In this document: positions 35,227 through 43,685 of the stretch, one piece after another
Numbering within the stretch: position 1 is the stretch's first letter
Layout: each line of letters begins with the position of its first letter
NCBI RefSeq assembly: GCF_002266285.1
Contig: NZ_NPMS01000001.1
Location: forward strand, 992,001-1,056,000
Source: Virgibacillus indicus
Lineage (GTDB): Bacteria; Bacillota; Bacilli; Bacillales; Amphibacillaceae
Direction of reading: 5' to 3'
DNA: 64,000 nucleotides
Made by a program: the position numbers and the translations under genes
Notes under the pieces: generated by a model
What the model saw: only the letters and a program-made list of their open reading frames with translations
Databases searched by the model: none
What the model was told of the DNA's origin: nothing

Positions 35227-36480
35227 ATGGATTATTCCTCATATCCTCGCAACGACGTGCTTTGTATCGATATGCGCTCATTTTATGCAAGTGTGGAGGC
35301 TGTTAAATTGGGGCTGGATCCAATGAAAACACTGCTCGCAGTTGTCGGCGATCCAAGCAGATCAGGCAGTATTGTCCTTGCCGCATCCCCGGAATTAAAA
35401 AGAAAGCATGGGATCAGCAATGTGAGCCGTTTTTTTGAACTGCCAGACGATCCCGATATTCATATCGTTCCTGCCCATATGGCAGATTATCTTCATGTCT
35501 CCATGGAAATCACCAAGCTCATTAATCAATATGTGCCAAAAGAAGCGATTCATCAATACTCTGTGGATGAGGTTTGGGTAACAGTAAATGGGCTGCAGAA
35601 ACTTTTCGGTGATCGGTGGCAGGTGGCCCAGCTAATCAAGGATGACATTCTGGAAAACTTCGGAATCACTTCTTCCATTGGTATTGGAGATAATAAATTC
35701 CTTGCTAAAGTTGTGATGGATTTGCATGCAAAAAAGCTTGGCATTGCTGAATGCAAATATGAAGATGTAGAGGAAAAACTGTGGCCATTCCCTGTTGAGG
35801 ACATCTGGGGAATCGGCAGCAGGATGAAACGCAACCTGAATCGGATGGGAATCGTCACACTTGGCCAGCTTGCAAGATTCAGCCTGGAGCATCTGAAAAA
35901 GCGATTTGGCATCATGGGTGAACAGCTATATTGGCATGCCTGGGGGATCGATTTAAGCCCTGTTTTCGGTAATTTTACCAAACCGGAACAAAAAGGATTC
36001 GGACATGGAATATCATTGTTGAGAGACTATTCCGCTGAAGAGGTCATGGTATGTATTCTTGACCTCTGTGAAGAAGTCTGCCGCAGAGCACGAACAGCAA
36101 ACAAGACAGGAAAAACCATTCACCTTGGAATTTCCTACTCCAAAGAAACAACCGGTGGCGGCTTTTCCCGCTCAAGATCAGTTGATTTTCCCACAAATGT
36201 AACGATGGATGTCTATCAGGCCTGCAGACAGCTGTTCAGCAAATTTTATGATGGAGCAAGCAAAATAAGGCATGTATATGTAACCTTGGATAATCTGTTT
36301 GAAAAAGGTGAGACACAGCTGGATTTATTTGAAGACCGGTCAAAGAAAAATGATATCGGTTATGTTATGGATTCCATCCGTGACCGATTTGGTTCAACTG
36401 CAATTCTGCGGGCCACAAGCTATACAGATGCCGGGATCACGATTGACAGGAGTGGGAAAATCGGCGGACATAAGGCGTAA
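35227..36480 (+). CDS. uvrX: Y-family DNA polymerase (UvrX/YqjW type)
   Basis: This 417-residue translesion polymerase shows the palm-domain motifs LCIDMRSFYASVEA near 12-25 and YSVDEVWV near 105 with the catalytic acidic pair. It then has SIGIGDNKFLAKV, a helix-hairpin-helix (WGIGSRMKRNLNRMGI) near 200, and a little-finger domain. Its shape fits the UvrX/YqjW branch rather than DinB; a QLDLFE segment near 365 resembles a beta-clamp-binding motif. The LexA box upstream supports an SOS role. Confidence 0.92.
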   Translation: MDYSSYPRNDVLCIDMRSFYASVEAVKLGLDPMKTLLAVVGDPSRSGSIVLAASPELKRKHGISNVSRFFELPDDPDIHIVPAHMADYLHVSMEITKLINQYVPKEAIHQYSVDEVWVTVNGLQKLFGDRWQVAQLIKDDILENFGITSSIGIGDNKFLAKVVMDLHAKKLGIAECKYEDVEEKLWPFPVEDIWGIGSRMKRNLNRMGIVTLGQLARFSLEHLKKRFGIMGEQLYWHAWGIDLSPVFGNFTKPEQKGFGHGISLLRDYSAEEVMVCILDLCEEVCRRARTANKTGKTIHLGISYSKETTGGGFSRSRSVDFPTNVTMDVYQACRQLFSKFYDGASKIRHVYVTLDNLFEKGETQLDLFEDRSKKNDIGYVMDSIRDRFGSTAILRATSYTDAGITIDRSGKIGGHKA

Positions 36481-36712
36481 ACTGCGGCTTTTCTTTTGCC
36501 AATATTTAGTTATTTCGACATATTGTTAGCGCTGCTCTATCCTGCTATGCTAATGAAAAGTACTAGCCAAAAGATTCGAATATTAATCACTCCAATCAAT
36601 CCCCCAGCAGATACAGTATTTCGCAAATCGTACAGCAACCAGGAAATTCACACAATTTGTTTTGTTTCAGCTAACAGATTTTATTATTTAAAATCACAGA
36701 GGAGGCAAAAAA

Positions 36713-38008
36713 ATGAGTGAACGGAAAAGAGTATGGTTTGAAGAAGCCGGCCGCAGACTGGATCCGGCGCTGGTAGAGCAATTGCGTCTTAACAGAAAAA
36801 AGGATCCTCACGAAACTGGCAATGACGGAATCCCGATAATTGTTTACTTCTCCAGAAATATTGAAAAAGAGAAAAAAGATGAAGTACTTAAGACCTGTCA
36901 AAAGGACAAAAACAATTCATTGGGAAAGACCATAGGATTCAGTAATACGGTATGTGGAAAGCTGACACCTAAAATGATTAGACAAATCAAGGATCATGAA
37001 GCAGTTGACCGAATATTTTATGACCGCAAAGTAACAATGCTTCTTGATATCGCCAGTAGGCAAATTGGTGCAATTAATGTAAGGGAGCAAGATAATTTTA
37101 CCGGAAAAGGGGTAACCATCGCCGTAATTGATACGGGCATCTTCCCACATGCAGACTTAACACAGCCCGAGAATCGAATTATCGCTTTTAAAGATTTTAT
37201 AAATGATCAGGAAGAACCCTATGATGATAATGGACATGGAACTCATTGTGCCGGTGATGCAGCGGGAAATGGCTCGCTGTCAAACGGTCTATACACCGGT
37301 CCCGCTCCTAGTGCTTCGATTATCGGTTTAAAAGTATTGGATCAGAGTGGCGGCGGAAGATTATCAACCATTATGGAGGGTATTGCCTGGTGCATCGAAA
37401 ATAAAGAAGAATACAATATTCGGATTATTTCCCTTTCACTTGGAGCACAAAGCTATGAATCCTATCGAGAAGATCCATTATCATTGGCTGCACAGGAGGC
37501 TTGGCATAATGGGATTGTGGTCTGTGCCGCTGCTGGAAACAGCGGGCCGCAGCCAAAGACAATAAGCACACCTGCCATCAATCCATTTATTATTACAGTC
37601 GGATCCACCGTGGATCAAAATACAGCTGTACGATCAGATGATAAAATTGCTGAATATTCAAGTCGCGGTCCGACCATTGATTCCTTGATAAAACCTGATA
37701 TTTATTCACCAGGAACAGATATCATATCATTATTGGCACCAGGATCTTCTTTAGAACAGGAAATTCCTGAACAAATAATTGATGGGAATTATATACAGCT
37801 ATCCGGTACTTCCATGGCTACACCGATATGTGGCGGGGTTATCGCATTAATGCTGGAAGCTAATCCCGAGCTAAGTGCCAATGATGTGAAAAGCATTCTT
37901 CAGACGACTTCTGAACCAACACTTGAAGATTTATGGGGATATATTAACGCACAGGAAGCAGTAGATATGGCAATAAGCTATTTCGGTAAGGGACAGAAAG
38001 TAAAATAG
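36713..38008 (+). CDS. aprX: Intracellular subtilisin-like serine protease (AprX type)
   Basis: This 431-residue S8 peptidase has the Asp-His-Ser triad in AVIDTGI (near 140), NGHGTHCAGD (near 178) and SGTSMATP (near 365), with AAAGNSG supplying the oxyanion Asn. It has no signal peptide. The N-terminal 110 residues resemble the propeptide-like region of AprX, a late-growth cytoplasmic protease of B. subtilis. The ATG at 36713 follows GAGGAGG. The 230-bp gap upstream shows no further gene. Confidence 0.92.
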   Translation: MSERKRVWFEEAGRRLDPALVEQLRLNRKKDPHETGNDGIPIIVYFSRNIEKEKKDEVLKTCQKDKNNSLGKTIGFSNTVCGKLTPKMIRQIKDHEAVDRIFYDRKVTMLLDIASRQIGAINVREQDNFTGKGVTIAVIDTGIFPHADLTQPENRIIAFKDFINDQEEPYDDNGHGTHCAGDAAGNGSLSNGLYTGPAPSASIIGLKVLDQSGGGRLSTIMEGIAWCIENKEEYNIRIISLSLGAQSYESYREDPLSLAAQEAWHNGIVVCAAAGNSGPQPKTISTPAINPFIITVGSTVDQNTAVRSDDKIAEYSSRGPTIDSLIKPDIYSPGTDIISLLAPGSSLEQEIPEQIIDGNYIQLSGTSMATPICGGVIALMLEANPELSANDVKSILQTTSEPTLEDLWGYINAQEAVDMAISYFGKGQKVK

Positions 38009-38025
38009 CAGAACATAATAATGAT

Positions 38026-38062
38026 ATCAAAAAGGTTGCCCTAAACAGGCAACCTTTTTGAT
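38026..38062. terminator. Bidirectional terminator aprX/CBS gene
   Basis: The perfect 15-bp stem ATCAAAAAGGTTGCC/GGCAACCTTTTTGAT has a 7-nt loop. Confidence 0.9.
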
Positions 38063-38098
38063 CCTTAGGAAATCAATTTGAAACGGGAGTATCACAAT

Positions 38099-38536
38099 TT
38101 ACTTTTGAGGTGCTGAAGGCGTTGAAATACTGGATAACGCTTGTCCAGCCTCATTACCATATTGATGATCTACAGCTAAATCACCTAAAGCAACCATTCC
38201 AACAATTTGTCCATTTTCCACTACCGGCAACCTTCGGATTTGCTGCTGCCCCATCAGTTGTGCTGCCTGATGAACATCCATATCCGGTGTACCCTGAACA
38301 ACCTGTTGTGCGGTCATCACTTGGGATATTGGTGTTTGAGCCGCTTCCCCCTGTGCAGTGGACCGGAGTGTAATATCACGGTCCGTTATGATTCCGGTCA
38401 TTTGACCATTATTATTCACAACTGGAAGTGCGCCGATATTATTTTCACTCATAACCGCTGCGGCTTCCTGGATTGATTGAGATTCATTAACTGTAAATAC
38501 ATTGGATGTCATGATATTTCGTAATTGCTGTTGCAT
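38099..38536 (-). CDS. CBS-domain pair protein
   Basis: This 145-residue protein is made of two CBS motifs (about 8-60 and 75-125). Each ends in the typical ALPVVNNNGQMTGIITDRDI or RLPVVENGQIVGMVALGDL. CBS pairs bind adenosine nucleotides and sense energy or stress state. Stand-alone pairs like this (YhcV type) are often stress- or sporulation-linked. The ATG follows AAAGGGAGG. Confidence 0.9.
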   Translation of the reverse strand: MQQQLRNIMTSNVFTVNESQSIQEAAAVMSENNIGALPVVNNNGQMTGIITDRDITLRSTAQGEAAQTPISQVMTAQQVVQGTPDMDVHQAAQLMGQQQIRRLPVVENGQIVGMVALGDLAVDHQYGNEAGQALSSISTPSAPQK

Positions 38537-38682
38537 GCAAAAACCTCCCTTTCACTTAATAGGATTAGTAAAACAGCATGGATTATGACAGGTAGTTTTT
38601 ACATATTTTTTATAACTGGTCAAAGAGTAATTCATGAAGCTTCGCATATACTACAGATAAACAAAAATAAGGAGTGTTTCCA

Positions 38683-38862
38683 ATGGGTGAATACAGTCAT
38701 TTTCGTTTTGGACAAAAAGCACCAAATAACGGGAGATATAGAGAAATTGGCGAGACGGGCAACAATGTAAATGACCCTCAAGTAATCAAACTGGAAGCTG
38801 GCGAGAAATTTCCACAAACCAAGAACCATAACCGTGTTTGGACATATGACAACAATAATTAA
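38683..38862 (+). CDS. yjzC: YjzC family small protein
   Basis: This 59-residue soluble protein contains the family pattern GQKAPNNGRYREIGETG followed by DPQVIKLEAGEKFP and NHNRVWTY. I chose ATG 38683, eight bases after AAGGAG. The family is widespread in Bacillaceae and of unknown function. It forms a single-gene unit with its own terminator. Confidence 0.88.
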   Translation: MGEYSHFRFGQKAPNNGRYREIGETGNNVNDPQVIKLEAGEKFPQTKNHNRVWTYDNNN

Positions 38863-38866
38863 TTAG

Positions 38867-38896
38867 AAGGCCGTCCCTCATATAAGGATGGCCTTT
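38867..38896 (+). terminator. Terminator of the yjzC-like gene
   Basis: The stem AAGGCCGTCC/GGATGGCCTT has a 9-nt loop and is followed by TACTG. It also lies 3' of the convergent hypothetical gene. Confidence 0.75.
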
Positions 38897-38916
38897 ACTG
38901 AAAAAAGTATTTCATT

Positions 38917-39279
38917 TTAACGCCATCTCAGAGCTACAGTCAATTTGCAGCACTGAGTATCTTCAACCCGTGATTTAAATTCAAGCCGTAAATTATCCGG
39001 GTTAAAATCAACTTCCACTTCTGATGTAACATCAATTGAATTTATCAACCGATTTACTTCAGCCATATTTGACTCCTGCGCAGCGTACATTACTTCCGCA
39101 TTGAATTCTTTCGAGTCAGCTAATTTATCCAAAACCTCACCGGCATCATCCATTAGTTTCTTTGTTTCAATTGCTGATTTGTTGAAGAGTTTTGTATCAA
39201 CTGGTGGATATTGGCGGATTGGTAAGTAAACAGGACAATAATAAGCCGGATAGTACCTAGGATGGTGCATATAATACAT
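38917..39279 (-). CDS. Hypothetical protein with Tyr/Pro-rich N-terminus, spore-coat-like
   Basis: The first 28 of 120 residues are rich in Tyr, His and Pro (YYMHHPRYYPAYYCPVYLPI), like several bacillar spore-coat proteins. The rest is a soluble alpha/beta segment with a Cys pair near the end (DTQCCKLTVALRW). No family is recognised. The ATG at 39279 follows AAAGGAGAC. A coat role is inference from composition only. Confidence 0.7.
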   Translation of the reverse strand: MYYMHHPRYYPAYYCPVYLPIRQYPPVDTKLFNKSAIETKKLMDDAGEVLDKLADSKEFNAEVMYAAQESNMAEVNRLINSIDVTSEVEVDFNPDNLRLEFKSRVEDTQCCKLTVALRWR

Positions 39280-39480
39280 AGCCAGGTCTCCTTTCCAAAA
39301 AAATCACCTAATATAACTATATGCACCAGCAGTTATGACGGGAAAAATAATTCCAAACAGCTTATAATGAAGAATATACATATTCAACCAAAGTATTTAT
39401 ATCAAATACAGGCAAATCTGTTAGTTCTCTTATATACAATAATTTCAATCATTCATACCAAACCCTAGTTTGATTTAAAT

Positions 39481-40641
39481 CTAAACAACCTGCAGCCGAT
39501 CCATTTTTAATGGTTCCAGCAAATCACTGGACTTCGAATCATTATTGACTAATCCGGTAACTAATTTCCCTGTAATTGGAGCAAGGGCGATCCCGTCACC
39601 TTCATGGCCCGCTGCAACAACAAAACCATCCACCTCCCTAGCCCAATCAATAATCGGAAGGCCATCTCCGGTATATGGACGAAATCCAACCATGGAACGA
39701 ATTATTTTAATCTTATTTAATGCAGGAGCTATCCGGCATGCATGTGCAGCAATTGCTGAAAGAACATGCGGTTCAACCTTTCGATCATAGCCTTTAAATT
39801 CCCTGCTGCCGCCAATGAGAAGATTTCCACTTTCCGTCTGCCCTAGGGAAAGCCCTATTCCATATGAGGGAGCATTCTTTTCACTCTTACTTGTGAAGTG
39901 CTTAGATGCCATATACTGGGAACATAAAATATTCCCATTGATCATTGGCTCCACTTTTTCTGAAATCAAAATGACACCTCGGCGTGGCATGATTGTGAGC
40001 CCGACACCAGCCATCTCAGCAATTTGGGAAGCAAACGGTCCGGCAGCATTGATAACAAGCTCTGTGGCAATATATCCCTGGTTCGTTTGCACACCGGTTA
40101 TTTTTCCGTCCTGTGTCTTGATACCTGTCACCTCTGTATATGTTTGAATGCTGGCACCTCTTCTTTTTGCTGCGGCGGCAAAAGCTTGACTTAGCAGCAA
40201 TGGATTCACTTCCGCATCCTCCGTGCTGAAAGTGGACCCTGCAATAGTTTCTGAAAGAGCAGGCTGTATCGCCAATGTCTCCTTCCTGTCAAGCAAATTC
40301 ACATCGATTCCAGCTTTATATTGTTTTTTAACAAATTCTTTCATGAAGTCTAAATGTGCTTCTTTTTCAATTACAATCATTCCGCCACCTTTCTTAAACT
40401 CAATCGGCTCCTCTAATTCTGCTTGCAAATTTTCATATATTTCCTTGCTTGCTTTTGCAAGTCTGACTGGAAATCCGGGCTGCTTTGACTGCAGAAAAAT
40501 TGCTTTATCACAAGCCCCTGATGTCCCTGAGCCGACTTCTCCTTTTTCAATCAGAATTACGTTTCGATCCTCCGCCAGCCGATAAGCAATGGAAGTCCCT
40601 ATCACTCCCCCGCCAATGACTACTGCATCTGCGATTTCCAT
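39481..40641 (-). CDS. FAD-dependent DAO-family oxidoreductase subunit
   Basis: The protein has 386 residues. The N-terminal FAD motif ADAVVIGGGVIGTSIAYRLA and the C-terminal RPYTGDGLPIIDW/VAAGHEGDGIALAPITGK mark the DAO family, as in glycine/sarcosine oxidase and the beta subunit of D-hydroxyproline or opine dehydrogenases. It is the last of four clustered genes and, by analogy, the catalytic subunit that oxidises the amine substrate. The ATG at 40641 follows AAAGGAG. Confidence 0.88.
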   Translation of the reverse strand: MEIADAVVIGGGVIGTSIAYRLAEDRNVILIEKGEVGSGTSGACDKAIFLQSKQPGFPVRLAKASKEIYENLQAELEEPIEFKKGGGMIVIEKEAHLDFMKEFVKKQYKAGIDVNLLDRKETLAIQPALSETIAGSTFSTEDAEVNPLLLSQAFAAAAKRRGASIQTYTEVTGIKTQDGKITGVQTNQGYIATELVINAAGPFASQIAEMAGVGLTIMPRRGVILISEKVEPMINGNILCSQYMASKHFTSKSEKNAPSYGIGLSLGQTESGNLLIGGSREFKGYDRKVEPHVLSAIAAHACRIAPALNKIKIIRSMVGFRPYTGDGLPIIDWAREVDGFVVAAGHEGDGIALAPITGKLVTGLVNNDSKSSDLLEPLKMDRLQVV

Positions 40642-40662
40642 ACGCTAAAGCTCCTTTAAAAT

Positions 40663-41862
40663 TCAAGTTCTTTCATCCCAAAATTGCACTGCCAATTCCC
40701 TGCCTTTTTCAATATCAGGCTGAAACTTTATTAACGCATTTTCTCTTGCCTTTTCTACCCTTGCCTGTGCTTTCTTTATAATAGCTGTACCGCTTTTTAA
40801 TAATCCTAATCTGTCGCTGACTACTGTCCCGGCAAGTTCCCCCTGGGCCATCGCAATTTTTGCCCCCTCAATTCCAGTAATATTCCCAGCAACAAAAATG
40901 CCAGTTTGAGTTGTTTCCATTTCCTGACTGTGCAGAGGAATATGCCCGCCCAATTCATTAATATAAGCAAACTCACAACCTGCCGCACTTGCAAGCTCAG
41001 AAAGTGGATACAGCCCTCCGGATATACAAACACAGTCGACTTGGATGGTTTTTACTGATTCCATTTCAGGTAGACCATCACGTGATATTTTGGCAATTTT
41101 AATTTGTTCCGCTTGCTTATCTCCCTCAATTTCCAGGATTGATTTTCTTAAAAATAATGGGATTCCCCAAATTTTCATCCCGCGATACGGATAAAATGCT
41201 GCACTAACTTTTTGAATGAATTCATTTTGTGTAACTTTCCCGGCGAATTTCAGAAAATGATTGGGGGCCGCATCTGCTAAGCTCGATAAATAAGCAATCA
41301 TTTGCTGTGGATTGGATATTCTATCTAAAAAGTCATCAGGAGGCGGTAAGTAGATGCCAATAACCTGTGCACCTGAAAGTTTTAATTCATTAGCAACTGT
41401 TAAGGAAAGCGCGTCAATACCAATAATGGCAATCCGCTTCCCTGGGTTTACACGGTGAAAATTATTCAGCACCTGTGCAGCACCAATTGACATCACGCCT
41501 GGAATCGTCCAGCCAGGAACCGGAATTGCCTTTTCAGCAGCACCTGTGGCAAGTAAAATATAATCCGTATGGAGCTCTTCCCCATGATTAAGCAGTACTT
41601 TCCATTGCGGAAAAATAGCCCAGACTTCATTTTCTGGAAAATAATCGATGCCAAGTCTTTTCACCTTTTCTTCCAGACTTTTTGCAACTTCTCTGCCAAT
41701 CCACCAGCCTGTTTTTGGCTCCTTATATAACTGGCCAAGCAATTTCCCTCCAGCAGCAGGATTTTCATCAACAATCGCCACTGTCGCCCCGTGAGATGCT
41801 GCCTTGATTGCTGCGCTCATGCCAGCAGGCCCTGCCCCGATAACAACCAGATCATATTTCAT
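40663..41862 (-). CDS. FAD/NAD(P)-binding subunit of amino-acid dehydrogenase complex
   Basis: This 399-residue pyridine-nucleotide-disulfide-oxidoreductase-fold protein has the FAD motif DLVVIGAGPAGMSAAIKAA at the start, a second dinucleotide fold near 150 (RIAIIGIDALSLTVANEL), and the C-terminal FAD motif GIFVAGNITGIEGAK. Such subunits (HcnB / OoxA / D-hydroxyproline dehydrogenase alpha) pass electrons from the DAO subunit. It overlaps the ferredoxin-like gene by ATGA. Confidence 0.88.
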   Translation of the reverse strand: MKYDLVVIGAGPAGMSAAIKAASHGATVAIVDENPAAGGKLLGQLYKEPKTGWWIGREVAKSLEEKVKRLGIDYFPENEVWAIFPQWKVLLNHGEELHTDYILLATGAAEKAIPVPGWTIPGVMSIGAAQVLNNFHRVNPGKRIAIIGIDALSLTVANELKLSGAQVIGIYLPPPDDFLDRISNPQQMIAYLSSLADAAPNHFLKFAGKVTQNEFIQKVSAAFYPYRGMKIWGIPLFLRKSILEIEGDKQAEQIKIAKISRDGLPEMESVKTIQVDCVCISGGLYPLSELASAAGCEFAYINELGGHIPLHSQEMETTQTGIFVAGNITGIEGAKIAMAQGELAGTVVSDRLGLLKSGTAIIKKAQARVEKARENALIKFQPDIEKGRELAVQFWDERT

Positions 41863-42158
41863 TTTGGTGACTCACCCTGAGATTCAATACGCATCCCATC
41901 CTTAACCGTTGTAATACACGCGCGAACACTTCGCTCCCCATCAACAGTCACCCTGCATTCATAGCAATGGCCAATCCCACAATAAATGCCGCGTGGTTCC
42001 TGTCGTTTTTCCGTATAGCTTAAAATGCGAATATGATTGGCAAGTAAAGCTGCAGCAATGGATTCTCCTTCCAATGCAGCAAATTCTCTTCCATTAAAAG
42101 TAATGTTTATCTCCTTCTCCTCCAATTTCCCCAATATGGGATGCTTTTTAATTCTCAT
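41859..42158 (-). CDS. [2Fe-2S] subunit (HcnA-like)
   Basis: This 99-residue protein has the plant-ferredoxin-like cysteine pattern CGIGHCYECRVTVDG near 60-75 with a fourth Cys in VRACITTV. It matches the small iron-sulfur subunits of HcnABC-type dehydrogenases. It overlaps both neighbours and is therefore translationally coupled. Confidence 0.88.
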   Translation of the reverse strand: MRIKKHPILGKLEEKEINITFNGREFAALEGESIAAALLANHIRILSYTEKRQEPRGIYCGIGHCYECRVTVDGERSVRACITTVKDGMRIESQGESPK

Positions 42159-42432
42159 TTTTATAATCCTTTCCAGTATGGGCTAATGCAGACAGGCTCA
42201 AGGGGCGTACTGGAATGCTGAAGGTCAGGTTAGAAGCTTGCGGGATTTTCTTATTTGTATAGAAGGATATAATCTGCTCAAGAAGCGGCCGGCAGGTTCT
42301 CCCCTGACAGATTCCCATGCCTGCTCTTGTTTTCAACTTCAATTCCTTTTCAGTTTGGGCACCTGTTTTCATTGCTTCAACAATCTCACTTAGTAAAACT
42401 TCTTCACACCTGCAGATTATTTTGTCACTCAT
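42148..42432 (-). CDS. BFD-like [2Fe-2S]-binding protein
   Basis: This 94-residue protein has a bacterioferritin-associated-ferredoxin-like domain (IICRCEEVLLSEI, then GMGICQGRTCRPLLEQII). The four Cys are spaced as in the BFD domain, which in many related enzymes is fused to the FAD subunit but here is separate. I chose ATG 42432 after GGAGG; a longer frame would run back through intergenic repeats. It is the first gene of the four-gene operon. Confidence 0.85.
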   Translation of the reverse strand: MSDKIICRCEEVLLSEIVEAMKTGAQTEKELKLKTRAGMGICQGRTCRPLLEQIISFYTNKKIPQASNLTFSIPVRPLSLSALAHTGKDYKNEN

Positions 42433-42491
42433 TATGACTTCCTCCGATCTTTCTGTTTTTTGTTCGGGCGGTGGACTGGGTTTTATTGATC

Positions 42492-42570
42492 TTGGACGGA
42501 TGTTGTACTGATTGTACGGATATTCGCCATTTCGAATGGATATTACGCTGGTTGTACGGTATTTTGCAAG
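42492..42570. repeat. 20-bp periodic TTGTACGGATATT repeats, intergenic
   Basis: Four related copies begin at 42492 (TTGGACGGATGTT), 42512 (TTGTACGGATATT), 42532 (TCGAATGGATATT) and 42552 (TTGTACGGTATTT), exactly 20 bp apart. They lie in the gap between the dehydrogenase operon and the divergent dpaA. Confidence 0.75.
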
Positions 42571-42730
42571 TATTTCCCGCCCCATCTTAAACACAATCTA
42601 ATAATCTCTGTCATATGCCAGCCTAATTTAATATAAAATGAATAATGATCCACAAAAAGGCTCGTTAGTTTATTTTTATGAATTATGAAAAAGTTTCATG
42701 CTATAATACAGGAAAAATAGGAGAGGCGGT

Positions 42731-43621
42731 ATGTATTTGGTACAAAATCTTAATATGCTTATTATGGGCGGGGATGCAAGATATCTGGAAGTAATAAAAA
42801 CGTTAGCTGGTGAAGGTGTAAACATTTTTGCGGCAGGGTTTGATAAGTGTAAATTCAATAACGCTTCCATTAACCATGCTGATGTGGACAATATGGATTT
42901 AAGTAAAATAGATGCCATTACCCTGCCGGTTGCCGGCACGGACCCTTCAGGAGAAGTCGAGGTGGAGTATGCAGATAAACCACTGTTCATTTCAGAAAAA
43001 ACACTTAAAAAAACTCCAGCACATTGCATAATATACACAGGTACTTCCAATGACTTTCTGGAAAATATAGCTGTATCTGCTAACAGGAAACTCGTAGAAT
43101 TGTTTGCACGTGATGATATGGCTGTTTATAATTCCATTCCTACTGCTGAAGGTGCACTGAGGCTGGCAATGGAAGAAACCAATGTTACCATTCATAGCGC
43201 TAATGTGATGGTGCTTGGATTTGGCAGAGTGGGTATAACTGTTGCACGATTATTTGCAGCTGTTGGGGCAAATGTCCAGGCAGCAGCAAGAAAGCCCTCA
43301 GCCCTTGCACGTGTGAAAGAAATGGGATTAACACCTGTTAAAATCAGCGAAATAAAAGAGCATGCAGACAAAGCAACTATTTTTGTCAACACTGTCCCAC
43401 ATCCAATTCTGGATGCCGAAGTAATTTCTGCCATGGACCCAGAGGCGTTGATCCTTGATCTTGCTTCCAAACCAGGTGGTACTGATTTTAATTTCGCTAA
43501 AGAAAAAGGGATTAAGGCGCTTCATGCACTAGGCTTGCCAGGAAAAAATGCCCCTAAAACTGCCGGAGAGATTATTGGCGGGGTGCTGCTGGAGCTGCTG
43601 AAGGAAAATTTGAGTAACTGA
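42731..43621 (+). CDS. dpaA: Dipicolinate synthase subunit A
   Basis: This 296-residue protein matches DpaA (SpoVFA), which with DpaB makes the spore-core dipicolinic acid from a dihydrodipicolinate-pathway intermediate. It shows the N-terminal domain (MLIMGGDARYLEVIKTLAGEG) and a Rossmann motif VMVLGFGRVGITVARLFAAVG near 157-177. In B. subtilis dpaA and dpaB are adjacent; here a terminator follows at once and no dpaB is in the window. A CATGNNNTA element near 42697 is a near match to the sigma-K -10. The ATG follows GGAGAGGCG. Confidence 0.93.
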   Translation: MYLVQNLNMLIMGGDARYLEVIKTLAGEGVNIFAAGFDKCKFNNASINHADVDNMDLSKIDAITLPVAGTDPSGEVEVEYADKPLFISEKTLKKTPAHCIIYTGTSNDFLENIAVSANRKLVELFARDDMAVYNSIPTAEGALRLAMEETNVTIHSANVMVLGFGRVGITVARLFAAVGANVQAAARKPSALARVKEMGLTPVKISEIKEHADKATIFVNTVPHPILDAEVISAMDPEALILDLASKPGGTDFNFAKEKGIKALHALGLPGKNAPKTAGEIIGGVLLELLKENLSN

Positions 43622-43635
43622 TCCACACATACACA

Positions 43636-43672
43636 AAGAGCGTCAACCAGAATTCCTGGATGACGCTCTTAT
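43636..43672. terminator. Terminator downstream of dpaA
   Basis: The stem AAGAGCGTCA/TGACGCTCTT has an inner CCAG/CTGG pair and is followed by ATTTG. It lies between convergent genes. Confidence 0.85.
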
Positions 43673-43685
43673 TTGTTATAAACTT

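Noticed and set aside
36496..36720. 74-residue forward frame between polymerase and aprX
   Set aside because: It overlaps the aprX ribosome-binding site and start in another frame and has no start signals of its own.
42433..42594. Longer N-terminus for the BFD-like protein
   Set aside because: It would be encoded by the intergenic 20-bp repeats; the ATG at 42432 has its own ribosome-binding site and matches family length.
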